Positions 1 to 8,565 of a stretch of DNA of 27,899 bases are shown in pieces; the first letter of the stretch is position 1, and the number at the start of each line of letters is the position of its first letter. The translations under genes and the position numbers were made by a program. The notes under the pieces are model-generated. The model did not search any database. It had not been told where the DNA came from and saw only the letters and a list, made by a program, of their open reading frames with translations. The DNA comes from a virus: IMG/VR virus record IMGVR_UViG_3300031951_000964, positions 1 to 27,899 of that record; one strand, given 5' to 3'.

Positions 1-703
1 CACAGGGTTTCAGTTTTTTAATTGGGCAAGCAATACAGCTTTAATTAGTAATGACGGGAACGCTACCAAAAAAGCAATTTACGCTTTTAGCCGCGCCCCT
101 AGCTATCTTGATGTAGTTTGCTATACCGGGACTGGTGCAAATAGAACAATAGCGCATAACTTGGCGGCAGTGCCTGAGTTAATGCTTGTTAAGCGAAGAA
201 GTACGGCTGACGCATGGGCCGTTTATTTTGGTGATCCAACTGATTATTTGCGATTAAATGACCCTCAAGCCGCTGTTGACGAAATCAGCAGGTGGAATGA
301 CACCGCCCCAACATCTACGGTATTTACTGTGGGGACGGACACGGAGGTTAATACATCTGGACAAACATACGTTAATTATTTATTCGCTACCTGCGCTGGT
401 GTTTCTAAAGTAGGAAGTTATACAGGAAATGGCTCAACACAAACAATCAACTGCGGTTTCACAAGCGGTGCAAGGTTTGTTCTCATCAAACGCACAGATG
501 CAACTGGTGATTGGTACACATACGACACAGCCCGTGGTATGACAGTATTGACAGACCCATATTTGCGTTTAAACAGCACAGCGGCTGAAGTAGCAACGCT
601 TGGCTCTGTTACAACAGTTTCAACAGGCTTTGCTTTAGATGCAACCGTATTGGCGGCAATCAATGCAAGTGGCGGCACATATATCTTCTTGGCTATCGCA
701 TAA
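1..703 (+). CDS. Tail fibre-like protein, DUF7483-type repeats (5' partial)
   Basis: The frame is open from base 2 with no stop, so the gene is cut by the window edge; the TTG at 161 is internal, not a start. Two similar modules of about 100 residues are visible. Each has a strand such as YTGTGANRTIAHNL or YTGNGSTQTINCGF, then a PELMLVKR or ARFVLIKR strand, a DW/AW..Y segment, YLRLN, and an ending like ASGGTYIFLAIA. This pattern matches the DUF7483 repeats I know from phage tail fibre proteins. It precedes a tail chaperone-like gene, which fits a distal tail role. Receptor specificity cannot be read from the fragment. Confidence 0.75.
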   Translation, partial: TGFQFFNWASNTALISNDGNATKKAIYAFSRAPSYLDVVCYTGTGANRTIAHNLAAVPELMLVKRRSTADAWAVYFGDPTDYLRLNDPQAAVDEISRWNDTAPTSTVFTVGTDTEVNTSGQTYVNYLFATCAGVSKVGSYTGNGSTQTINCGFTSGARFVLIKRTDATGDWYTYDTARGMTVLTDPYLRLNSTAAEVATLGSVTTVSTGFALDATVLAAINASGGTYIFLAIA

Positions 704-712
704 GGAAAAATC

Positions 713-1195
713 ATGCAAATCAGAGTCAGACAATCAGGCGCAGTCATGTACGAAAGTGAATTTCGTGCATATCAAAAAGCCAATGGTGGCCCATCATGGG
801 AGACAACAACAACTGAAGTTTTAGAGGCTTTGGGTGCTGATGTAGTCTTAGAAGGCGCACAAGCTACTGGTGGAACTGTTTATCAATACTCTCAAGCCTC
901 TGGTGTTGAGCAGATTGATGGCAAGTGGTTCACAAAGTATGTGCTTGGCCCAATCTTTACTGATGGCGAAACAACTGCCGCAGAACAAGAAACCGCTTAC
1001 AAAGCCATCAAAGACGCTGAACAAGCCTCTGCTGTGCGTAAAAGCCGTGGCGAGAAGTTGGCAGATAGCGATTGGACACAAGTGGCTGATGCGCCTGTGG
1101 ACAAAGCTGTTTGGGCAACATATCGCCAAGCCTTGCGTGACATTACCACTCAAGAGGGTTTTCCTTGGACTGTCACATGGCCTGATGCCCCATGA
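713..1195 (+). CDS. Tail fibre assembly chaperone-like protein (Phage_tail_APC C-terminus)
   Basis: A 160-residue protein with an AAGGAAA ribosome site. The last 50 residues carry the signature of the Phage_tail_APC family: R..RGEKLADSDWTQVADAP, then WATYRQALRDI and FPWTVTWP at the end. The family is found next to tail fibre genes and is thought to assist fibre folding. The N-terminal part (residues 1-100) is unassigned. The position directly behind the fibre gene supports the role; the stop overlaps the next start as ATGA. Confidence 0.75.
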   Translation: MQIRVRQSGAVMYESEFRAYQKANGGPSWETTTTEVLEALGADVVLEGAQATGGTVYQYSQASGVEQIDGKWFTKYVLGPIFTDGETTAAEQETAYKAIKDAEQASAVRKSRGEKLADSDWTQVADAPVDKAVWATYRQALRDITTQEGFPWTVTWPDAP

Positions 1196-1503
1196 AATTT
1201 GTTTGGAAAATTTCCGAATTGAAGGGTGATGACAAAGCCATATTTCAGGCTAAATATCACCTTGCTTTAATTGAAGATGATCTACGAATTGAGACAGAAG
1301 GATATTGGGACTTTGACCCTAAAAAGGCAACAATTCCAACATCCCAAGTGACCGAGGAAATGGTTGCAAATTGGATTGATCAAGGCACTACCCAAGACGG
1401 TGTAAGTAGCATAAAATCAAGGCTAATAGAGCAACTTGAAGCGGTAAAAAAACAGCAAGAAATTGCTTTGCCTTGGAAGCCGCCAACATTTAGATTAAGT
1501 TAA
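1192..1503 (+). CDS. Conserved-looking hypothetical protein, 103 aa
   Basis: The start overlaps the previous stop (ATGA), so translation is probably coupled. The protein is hydrophilic with many aromatic residues (KFVWKISEL, EGYWDFDPK) and a C-terminal helix rich in Glu and Lys. I do not recognise a motif. Its place between the fibre chaperone and the gp4-like gene suggests a tail-associated or assembly role, but this is position only. Confidence 0.6.
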   Translation: MKFVWKISELKGDDKAIFQAKYHLALIEDDLRIETEGYWDFDPKKATIPTSQVTEEMVANWIDQGTTQDGVSSIKSRLIEQLEAVKKQQEIALPWKPPTFRLS

Positions 1504-1512
1504 GGAATCACT

Positions 1513-2493
1513 ATGGCTGTGCCTTATGACATTGTTAGCAGAGCGCTAAAAGACATTGGTGCATTGGAAGCTGGTGAAACCCCTACTCCAGACGCGGCAC
1601 TTGATGCGTTTGAGATGATGAACGACATGATTGACCAATGGTCAAACGAAAACATGATGGTTTTCAATGTCACAGAGATTATTTGCCCCGTGATACCGGG
1701 TCAAACCCAGTACACAATTGGCCCTAACCCATCCACTCAGAACTTTATTGGCGCTTCTTTTACAGGCTCAATAACAGGCAACATCTTGACCGTGACAGGC
1801 ATCTTGTCTGGTGCTTTGGCTCAAGGTCAGACGTTAAGTGGTACAGGCATCACAGCGGGAACAAAGATTACGCAGTTTTTGACGGGTGCTGGTGGCAACA
1901 TCAATGAAGTTGGCACATATCAAGTCAACATCAACCAAACTGTTGCCTCTACTACTATCACGGGCTACTACCAAAAGCCTTTAAACATTGATTCAGCGTT
2001 TGTCAGGGTCAACACTACCGCTAATGGCCAGCCCATTACGGGTGGTGGCTTGGACTACCCAATGTCTGTTTTGGAACTGCACAGCTATCAAATGATCGGT
2101 TTAAAGACGCTGAGTGGCCCGTGGCCAAAAGCGGTTTACTTTAACCCCGGTGCGGATACGGGCAACTTGTTTATCTGGCCAAGCCCATCACAAGGTGAAC
2201 TGCATTTGTTTGCTAACACCTTGTTTAGTAGCTATAACTCATTGTATGAGGATATAGCGTTGCCACAAGGCTATGCAATGTGCCTTAGATGGTGTTTGGC
2301 AGAGCGTTTGATGCCCATGTATGGCAAAGCCTCACCAACGCAAATAACGATGATTCAGACGTTTGCAGGGCAAGCTAAAGCTACCCTCAAGCGCACAAAC
2401 ATGGCCCCTTTACAGACTGCACGTTACCCTGACGCTTTGTTGACGGGTAAGGCAAAGGATGCGGGTTGGATTCTTACTGGCGGCTTTATTTAA
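1513..2493 (+). CDS. P22 gp4-like head-to-tail adaptor with an inserted repeat domain
   Basis: The N-terminal 70 residues ([20 protein letters not shown], then [19 protein letters not shown] and [11 protein letters not shown]) and the C-terminal helices ([20 protein letters not shown]) follow the tail accessory factor type that binds under the portal ring. At 326 aa it is about twice the length of P22 gp4 (166 aa). Most of the excess is an insertion at residues 81-151 ([18 protein letters not shown] through [18 protein letters not shown]), plus a longer C-terminal region. The same domain occurs twice in the next gene. It is followed by the gp10-like gene, the order seen in P22. Confidence 0.75.
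   Translation: MAVPYDIVSRALKDIGALEAGETPTPDAALDAFEMMNDMIDQWSNENMMVFNVTEIICPVIPGQTQYTIGPNPSTQNFIGASFTGSITGNILTVTGILSGALAQGQTLSGTGITAGTKITQFLTGAGGNINEVGTYQVNINQTVASTTITGYYQKPLNIDSAFVRVNTTANGQPITGGGLDYPMSVLELHSYQMIGLKTLSGPWPKAVYFNPGADTGNLFIWPSPSQGELHLFANTLFSSYNSLYEDIALPQGYAMCLRWCLAERLMPMYGKASPTQITMIQTFAGQAKATLKRTNMAPLQTARYPDALLTGKAKDAGWILTGGFI
1753..1965 (+). repeat. Inserted Gly/Thr-rich domain, copy 1 (in gp4-like gene)
   Basis: Protein pattern: G..LTVT...SG.L..GQ.LSG.GI..GT.IT, then a Gly-rich turn, GTY.VN..QTVAS. Shares this pattern with two copies in the next gene (2896-3312). Confidence 0.75.
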
Positions 2494-2502
2494 GGGGCTA
2501 CC

Positions 2503-4503
2503 ATGCCAGATTTTGGTTTTGTTGGTTCATCTTATGAAGCACCGAGCATTTATCAAGATGCTCAAGAGTGCATCAACTTTTTCCCTGAAATTGATCCTGT
2601 AAAACAGCAGGGTGAGCGCGGGGTGATTGCGCTTTACCCAACGCCTGGTCTAACTTTAAAAGCCCTGTTGCCCAATATGCAAGAGGTGCGCGGACTTCAT
2701 GCAGTCTCTGGCGGTGAGCAAATGATTGCCATTTGCGGCTCTTATGTTTATGCGCTAACAGCTAATTTTGTCCCCGCGGTTATTGGCCAACTTAATTCCA
2801 GTACAGGAATAGTGCGAATTACCGACAACGGCATCAATGTTTACATTGTGGACGGTGCTTATCGTTACACATGGTATATCTCAAGCCCTGCGTCTGCTGT
2901 GTTTACGGGTTCTACAAGTGGCACAACATTAACTGTTGAAAGCGTTTCTAGCGGCACAATTACTGTTGGACAATCTTTGTTTGGCATTGGTGTATTGTCA
3001 GAAACCGTGATTACTGCGCTTGGCACAGGAACTGGCGGGATTGGTACATATACCATTAACAGAAGCCAAACTGTTGCAACGGCAGTATTAAATTCTGCCG
3101 CTGTGGGTGCTGTGGTAACTGCCACTATTTCTGGCACAACCATGACTGTTTCTGCGGTCACATCAGGCGTTTTACACGTTGGTCAGACTATTAGTGGCGT
3201 TGGCGTAACCCTTGGCACAATTATTACGGCTTTGGGGACGGGTACAGGCGGGGCAGGAACTTACACGTTAAGCGTGGCAAGCACCGTAGCCTCTGGCGTG
3301 ACCATGTATGGTTTGAACTTCTCTGTTCTTCCCTCTACTGATGGTGCATTTAGCGGTGCAAACACGGTTGACATTATTGACAACTACTTTGTCTATAACA
3401 ACCCAACAACTCAACAATTTGGCGCTAGTGATCTTTTGTCGCCTATTTCACCAACATTGAGTTTTTCATTGAAAGATGGCGCACCAGACGATTTGGTGGC
3501 TTTGATTGTTGATCACCGTGAAATTTACTTGATGGGTGAAATTTCGTCTGAAGTGTGGACAGACGTTGGCGCTGTGCCGTTCCCGTTCCAGAGAATCCCC
3601 GGCACTTCTACCCAACACGGTATTGCCGCACCGTTTTCAATTTCTCGACTTGGTAACTCATTTGCTTACGTTTCCCGTAACAACCGTGGTCAATCACAGA
3701 TTATGCAAATGCAAGGGTATATCCCACAACGCATTTCCACTCACGCTGTTGAAAACACTTTAGTTAACAAATACGTTGGTGATGCTATTTCTTGGACTTA
3801 TCAACTTGAAGGCCATGAGGTTTTTGTTGTCACTTTCCCATCACTTGAATTGACATGGGCTTTTGACGCAACCACTCAAATGTGGCACAAATGGCTTTAC
3901 ACGACAGATAAGAACGAATATCAGCGCCATCGTGGTAATTGCTGTGCGGTGTTTCAAGGATTGGTCATTATTGGTGACTATGAGAACGGCAAACTGTACG
4001 AATTGGACAAAAACAATTACACAGACGATGGCCAGAATATCCGCAGATTGCGTAGAGCGCCACACTTGGTGACTGAATTTCAACGTCAATATTTTGAGGA
4101 ATTGCAGATTCAGTTCCAGCCGGGCGTGGGGACAACGGGTATTTCTGGCGCTGAACAAGTTACTAATACAAACACCATTTATTTGGGTGATACATATACA
4201 ATTACGGCAAGTGCAACTTTGACCATTGAGCCTGAAAAGACTTACATTCTTGCAACTCAGCAACCCGTAATAACTACAACTACAAACAACCCTCAAGCAA
4301 TGCTTAGATGGTCAAATGATGGCGGTTCTACATGGTCAAACGAGCATTGGACAAGCGTTGGTCAACTTGGTAAATACACAAATCGTGCCATTTGGCGCAG
4401 ATTGGGAACAGCGCGAGACAGAATTTTTGAAGTTTCTGTCAGCGATCCTGTGAACTTTGTCATTATTTCGGCAAATCTTAAAGTACAAGGGGCAGAAAAC
4501 TGA
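2503..4503 (+). CDS. P22 gp10-like packaged DNA stabilisation protein with two inserted domains
   Basis: The N-terminus ([46 protein letters not shown]) is typical of the Phage_stabilise family, which plugs the tail after packaging. Later segments such as [18 protein letters not shown] and [20 protein letters not shown] also fit. The protein is 666 aa against 472 in P22 gp10. Two tandem copies of a Gly/Thr-rich beta-type domain (residues 132-198 and 203-270) account for most of the extra length. The stop overlaps the next start by one base (TGATG). Confidence 0.85.
   Translation: MPDFGFVGSSYEAPSIYQDAQECINFFPEIDPVKQQGERGVIALYPTPGLTLKALLPNMQEVRGLHAVSGGEQMIAICGSYVYALTANFVPAVIGQLNSSTGIVRITDNGINVYIVDGAYRYTWYISSPASAVFTGSTSGTTLTVESVSSGTITVGQSLFGIGVLSETVITALGTGTGGIGTYTINRSQTVATAVLNSAAVGAVVTATISGTTMTVSAVTSGVLHVGQTISGVGVTLGTIITALGTGTGGAGTYTLSVASTVASGVTMYGLNFSVLPSTDGAFSGANTVDIIDNYFVYNNPTTQQFGASDLLSPISPTLSFSLKDGAPDDLVALIVDHREIYLMGEISSEVWTDVGAVPFPFQRIPGTSTQHGIAAPFSISRLGNSFAYVSRNNRGQSQIMQMQGYIPQRISTHAVENTLVNKYVGDAISWTYQLEGHEVFVVTFPSLELTWAFDATTQMWHKWLYTTDKNEYQRHRGNCCAVFQGLVIIGDYENGKLYELDKNNYTDDGQNIRRLRRAPHLVTEFQRQYFEELQIQFQPGVGTTGISGAEQVTNTNTIYLGDTYTITASATLTIEPEKTYILATQQPVITTTTNNPQAMLRWSNDGGSTWSNEHWTSVGQLGKYTNRAIWRRLGTARDRIFEVSVSDPVNFVIISANLKVQGAEN
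2896..3312 (+). repeat. Inserted Gly/Thr-rich domain, copies 2 and 3 (in gp10-like gene)
   Basis: Copy 2 spans about 2896-3096 and copy 3 about 3109-3312. Both contain [14 protein letters not shown] and end near TVA. They differ at many third and some second codon positions, so the duplication is not recent. Confidence 0.8.
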
Positions 4504-4742
4504 TGGCTACTTCAGGACTTTCAAGTACACAGCAAGTCAACCCCTATCCACAAGCACCGTTTTTGGATGGAACGACTAACCGTCCCTCACGGTCATGGCA
4601 ACAGTTTTTTATTAACTTGTTGAACTTTAGTTCTGCTGATACTGCAACGGCAGGGTCTGCAACGCTTCCCGCAAATCCCGTGGGATTTATGAATGTCACA
4701 GTAAATGGGCAGACCTACAAAGTGCCTTACTACAATGTTTAA
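4503..4742 (+). CDS. Small tail-region hypothetical protein, 79 aa
   Basis: It begins inside the gp10-like stop codon. The visible pattern is SRSWQQFFINLL in the middle and LPANPVGFMNVTVNGQTYKV near the C-terminus. I associate this arrangement with short conserved proteins in the tail block of podoviruses, but I know no function. It sits where P22 carries its tail needle gene, yet it is far shorter and has no long coiled coil, so I do not call it a needle. Confidence 0.65.
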   Translation: MATSGLSSTQQVNPYPQAPFLDGTTNRPSRSWQQFFINLLNFSSADTATAGSATLPANPVGFMNVTVNGQTYKVPYYNV

Positions 4743-4755
4743 GAGAGCCTAAATT

Positions 4756-6930
4756 ATGGACAACCTAGTAAATTCATTAGTTTCTCAAACAATAGCTACT
4801 GGCGGTACTGCTGGAAGTGCTAATGCAAATGTCATTGATAAACTAACCAATCAAATTTTGGCAACAAGTGACCCAACAAAATGGGCTGGTCAAGGCAAAG
4901 GTTCAGCGCAAGCTAATGCGGCTGATATGGCAAAAATTATTGCCGATACAGGCGTAACTGACATTAGCCAGTTTGGACAAATAGAAAAAACAGTTTTTGA
5001 TGAAAATGGTAATAAATCAATTGAAAAAACTTATGGTAATAAAGTAACTGGTCAAGAAGTAGGAAGCACTTATGGTGAACGTCAAACTGGAAATGCCTTT
5101 GGTGGAACATTTGACGGTAAAGGTAACACAGGTTATCGAGTAGAGTTTGATGCTTCTGGTAAACCTATTTTTTACACAACTGGTGCGTCAAGTTCTGATG
5201 TGCCTAGTTGGGTAAAACCTGCTTTAATTCTTGGCGGTGCTTATCTTGGATTAAATGCCGCGGGTTTGTTGGGTGGCGGTGCATCAGTAGCGGGATCAGC
5301 GTTTGAATTAGCTAACGCTGGTGCTGGTGCTTTTGGTGGCGGTTCTACGTTAGGAACACTTGGCGCATTAGGAAATGCAAGCGCTATGGGCGCTTTAGGT
5401 GGCGAGGCGGCACTAGGAACAGGTTTGACAGCGGCTGGCGGTGGCACAGCGGGTCTTGGCGGTGCAATGAGCGCTTTAGGCGGTGAAGCCGCTTTAGGTT
5501 CTGGTTTAACTGCCGCTGGAACGGGCGCTGGAACAATGAGCGCTTTAGGTGGTCAAGCGGCATTAGGTACGGGCGTAGGCGCTGGCGTTGGTGGTATGGC
5601 CGCGGGCAATTCTTTGCTTGGCAATGCGGCATTAGGATCAACTTTAGCTAATACAGCCACAGGATTAACTGGTACGGCATTAAATAGTTTAGGTGGTGCT
5701 GGCGGTTCATTGTTAAATGCTGGTGCGGGTGCTGGTTCTGCTTTAGGAACAACTTTAGGTCAAGGTTTGGCTTTAAATGCTCTTGGTAGTGGTCTTGGTG
5801 CTGTTGCAAATCAATCTGGCATTTCTAATGCTAGGGATTTGATTAGCCAATACGGTAACACGGCAAACACTCAACTAAATACCGCTTACACAGACGCTAA
5901 AGCCTTAAATGCGGCAAATAACACAGCGTTGGCTAACAACTACACAAATTTAAACACTAGCCTAAATAATAATTTGGCTAATCAAGTTGGCGCGTACAAC
6001 ACAGCCAATACCAACATTAACGCAAACGCAAACAACCAATTAGGTTTGTTGGCAAATACTTATCAAGGTCAAAAAGACCAAGCCGCGGCAAATGCAAATG
6101 CTTTAAATGCAAATTATGCAAATTCCCGTGGTGATTTATATGACATTTACAATCAACAAGTTGGAATTCAACAACCTTATCAAGATGTTGGTCAAGCTGG
6201 TTCGCAAGGTTTAATTAACAACCAAGGTTACTTGACCCGTCAGTTTGGCGCAGGGGATTTGAATGAACAGTTAGCCCCTAACTACGCATTCCAACTGCAA
6301 CAAGGTCAAATGGCCAACCAACGTGCCGCCAACATGGGTGGTGGCAGTTTGGGCGGTAATGCTTTGAGAGGATTGCAAGACTACACGCAAAACTATGCCT
6401 CTGGTGCATACCAAAATGCGTTTAACAACTTCAACACACAACGTCAAAACATTTACAGCACATTGTCTGGAATGGCCAACATCGGCACAACTTCAGGCGG
6501 TCAATTGGCAAGCCTTGGCAATACCTTGGGTGGTAATTTAGGTTCATTGTCCAATACTCTTGGAAGCAACCTTACAAGCAACACAGGCAACCTATTGGGT
6601 GCTGGAAATGCTTACGGCTCTAATACTTCAAGTGTGACAAATAATTTGAATAATGTGTTGTCATCTAACCTTGGACAAATGCAAGGCGCTTACAACCAGT
6701 ATGGAAGCAATATAACTGGCGCTTCTAATACTTATGGTGGAAACCTTACAACAGGCGCAGGGCAAGGAATCAATGCGGCTAATTTATACGGTGCTAATTC
6801 TGCTAATCTTGCCACAGGCATAGGTTCAGCATTGGCAGGGAATGCTTCTGCTAGTGGCGCAAATACTGCAACTGCTTTAGGCAATCTTGGCAATCTTGCA
6901 TTAGTAGGCTCTATGCTTAAAGCGACATAA
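4756..6930 (+). CDS. Gly/Ala/Asn-rich ejection-type (internal virion) protein
   Basis: A 724-residue low-complexity protein. Residues 155-350 are rich in Gly and Ala with a hydrophobic start (VKPALILGGAYLGLNAAG) and tandem units beginning MGALGGEAALG, MSALGGEAALG and MSALGGQAALG. Residues 360-480 are Asn/Ala-rich helical heptad-like sequence, and the C-terminus again has SLGNTLGGNLGSLSNTLG-type repeats. It is followed by two more large helical proteins, as the gp7/gp20/gp16 ejection set of P22 is. I infer that it leaves the head with the DNA and may enter the host envelope; sequence homology to gp7 itself is not visible. Confidence 0.6.
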   Translation: MDNLVNSLVSQTIATGGTAGSANANVIDKLTNQILATSDPTKWAGQGKGSAQANAADMAKIIADTGVTDISQFGQIEKTVFDENGNKSIEKTYGNKVTGQEVGSTYGERQTGNAFGGTFDGKGNTGYRVEFDASGKPIFYTTGASSSDVPSWVKPALILGGAYLGLNAAGLLGGGASVAGSAFELANAGAGAFGGGSTLGTLGALGNASAMGALGGEAALGTGLTAAGGGTAGLGGAMSALGGEAALGSGLTAAGTGAGTMSALGGQAALGTGVGAGVGGMAAGNSLLGNAALGSTLANTATGLTGTALNSLGGAGGSLLNAGAGAGSALGTTLGQGLALNALGSGLGAVANQSGISNARDLISQYGNTANTQLNTAYTDAKALNAANNTALANNYTNLNTSLNNNLANQVGAYNTANTNINANANNQLGLLANTYQGQKDQAAANANALNANYANSRGDLYDIYNQQVGIQQPYQDVGQAGSQGLINNQGYLTRQFGAGDLNEQLAPNYAFQLQQGQMANQRAANMGGGSLGGNALRGLQDYTQNYASGAYQNAFNNFNTQRQNIYSTLSGMANIGTTSGGQLASLGNTLGGNLGSLSNTLGSNLTSNTGNLLGAGNAYGSNTSSVTNNLNNVLSSNLGQMQGAYNQYGSNITGASNTYGGNLTTGAGQGINAANLYGANSANLATGIGSALAGNASASGANTATALGNLGNLALVGSMLKAT
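5386..5607 (+). repeat. Tandem Gly/Ala coding repeats
   Basis: Three units starting at 5386, 5467 and 5536 encode MGALGGEAALGTGLTAAG, MSALGGEAALGSGLTAAG and MSALGGQAALGTGVGAG, about 23-27 residues each. DNA identity is high in the first 30 bases of each unit, so slippage or recombination is a likely origin. Confidence 0.8.
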
Positions 6931-6939
6931 GGATAAATC

Positions 6940-8565
6940 ATGGCTGACTTTTCAATGAACGTAAATTACGCCAAACCCCAAGCTACAAGTCTTGGGGATA
7001 TGTTGGGCATGGCTTCTGGAATTCAAAACTTCCAACAAGCACAGCAATTAAATCCTTTGGCTTTGGAAAAAGCACAAATTGAAAACCAAGTGTTGCGCCA
7101 GAAAAATGATGAGCGTTTAAAACTTCAAGAGTTCACAAGCAACCCTGCAAATTGGCAGACCAATGGTCGCATTGACATGGACAAGATCAATGCGGTCATT
7201 CCTAAGATTGCCCCATTGACAGGCGCTGATGTAATTAGTTCATTAAGTGGATTGCACAAAAGCCAAACAGAAGCGGCTAAAGCAAAACAAGATTTGACAC
7301 AAACTGAGAGAAACATTATTGGTAATGTTGATCACTCACTTGGTTTGATGGGCATTAACGATCCAAAACAAATTATCAAAGCCTATCAAGGATTGATTCA
7401 AAACAATCCTGATAACCCATCTTTGGAACGCATGATCAATTCAAGAATTGAATTGTTAAACAAAGCGCAAGCTGGCCCTGCTATTACAAAAGATTTGTTG
7501 GCTGAGTCTGCATCGTTGTTGTCTATTCCTGAACAACGTAGTCAATTTGCGCCTAAAGTAAGTTTGACCAATACTGGTGGACAACTGCAAGAAACATTGA
7601 CTACGCCAATGAGTCCTACAGGACAAGCGCCTAACATTCAAATGACGGGACGGGGACAGCCGTTGACGATGGCCCCCGGCTCTCAGTTTGTGCCAACAGG
7701 CAGAACTGACCAAAACAACAACCCAACGGCTATCCAATATGGGCCAAATGGACAGATATTGGGTGAAATTACTATTCCCGCTGGTGTATCGCCAAACATG
7801 ATGCAAGGCGCACAACAGCCGGGCGCAATGCCGCCACAAGGCGCAATGCCACAACAGGGTGGTGGTATGCCACAAGTTGGCGCACCCCAAGCCCCTGCAA
7901 TGCCCTCTAATGCCCCTGTGAGGATGCGCCCCGGTGAGAACGCTGACACCCTGCGTGATGCTCAAGCTATTCGCACAAGGGCAAATGCTTCAGCCGCTAA
8001 TGTGCCTAACCAACAATTTAACAGCAACCAAATTATTAAAATTGCTGATGATGTGATTTCTGGTAAAGGCGCTGGCGCTATTGCTAACCTAACGGGTGGT
8101 TATGCCGCTTTGCCTTTTGGTGGTGACAACGCAACCAACTTGCAACAGCTTGGTCATTACATGGCGCTTCAGACCGCTGAATTGTCAAAATCTTCTGGTT
8201 TAAGTGGTACTGATGCGGCTAACCAAATTGCGGGTCAGATTGCTGGAACAACCGATTGGACAGCGCCAGCCATCAAACAGACCGCCCGTGTTAATCGTGC
8301 TTTGTCAACTGCAACAAGTTTGTTCAACCAAGGTGTTGAAAACGAATTTGCTAAGACAAAAGACCCATTTGCGGCAAGAGACTTCCAAAATAAATGGGGT
8401 CAAATTGCTGACGTAAATGCGATTCGTCTTTATGATGCAATGAGAAACAACGACAAAGAAGGCATGAAAGAAGTTGTCAATGCCGTTGGTGGCCCTGATT
8501 CTATTGGCTACAAAAATCTGCTGACTAAAATCAAGTTTATGAGTACGCTTGTTAAGGGGCAATAA
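6940..8565 (+). CDS. Ejection-type (internal virion) protein, gp20-position
   Basis: A 541-residue protein with a helical, Gln-rich N-terminus (FQQAQQLNPLALEKAQIENQ), which I see at the start of many podovirus internal proteins. A Pro/Gln/Met/Gly-rich linker lies at about residues 287-329 (MMQGAQQPGAMPPQG), followed by a helical C-terminal half. There is no enzymatic motif. The role as a DNA-ejection protein is inferred from composition, size and its place as the second of three large genes. The stop overlaps the next start (TAATG). Confidence 0.6.
   Translation: MADFSMNVNYAKPQATSLGDMLGMASGIQNFQQAQQLNPLALEKAQIENQVLRQKNDERLKLQEFTSNPANWQTNGRIDMDKINAVIPKIAPLTGADVISSLSGLHKSQTEAAKAKQDLTQTERNIIGNVDHSLGLMGINDPKQIIKAYQGLIQNNPDNPSLERMINSRIELLNKAQAGPAITKDLLAESASLLSIPEQRSQFAPKVSLTNTGGQLQETLTTPMSPTGQAPNIQMTGRGQPLTMAPGSQFVPTGRTDQNNNPTAIQYGPNGQILGEITIPAGVSPNMMQGAQQPGAMPPQGAMPQQGGGMPQVGAPQAPAMPSNAPVRMRPGENADTLRDAQAIRTRANASAANVPNQQFNSNQIIKIADDVISGKGAGAIANLTGGYAALPFGGDNATNLQQLGHYMALQTAELSKSSGLSGTDAANQIAGQIAGTTDWTAPAIKQTARVNRALSTATSLFNQGVENEFAKTKDPFAARDFQNKWGQIADVNAIRLYDAMRNNDKEGMKEVVNAVGGPDSIGYKNLLTKIKFMSTLVKGQ

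Noticed and set aside
418-747. Minus-strand open frame of 109 codons opposite the tail fibre gene
   Set aside because: It is antisense to a recognisable repeat protein and lacks neighbours or signals.
4503-4742. Tail needle gene by position
   Set aside because: 79 residues with no long coiled coil; P22 gp26 is a 233-residue trimeric coiled coil.
5241-5641. Long minus-strand open frames opposite the Gly/Ala-rich gene
   Set aside because: They are produced by the repetitive GC-rich codons of the plus-strand gene, give Pro/Arg/Leu-rich products and have no ribosome sites.
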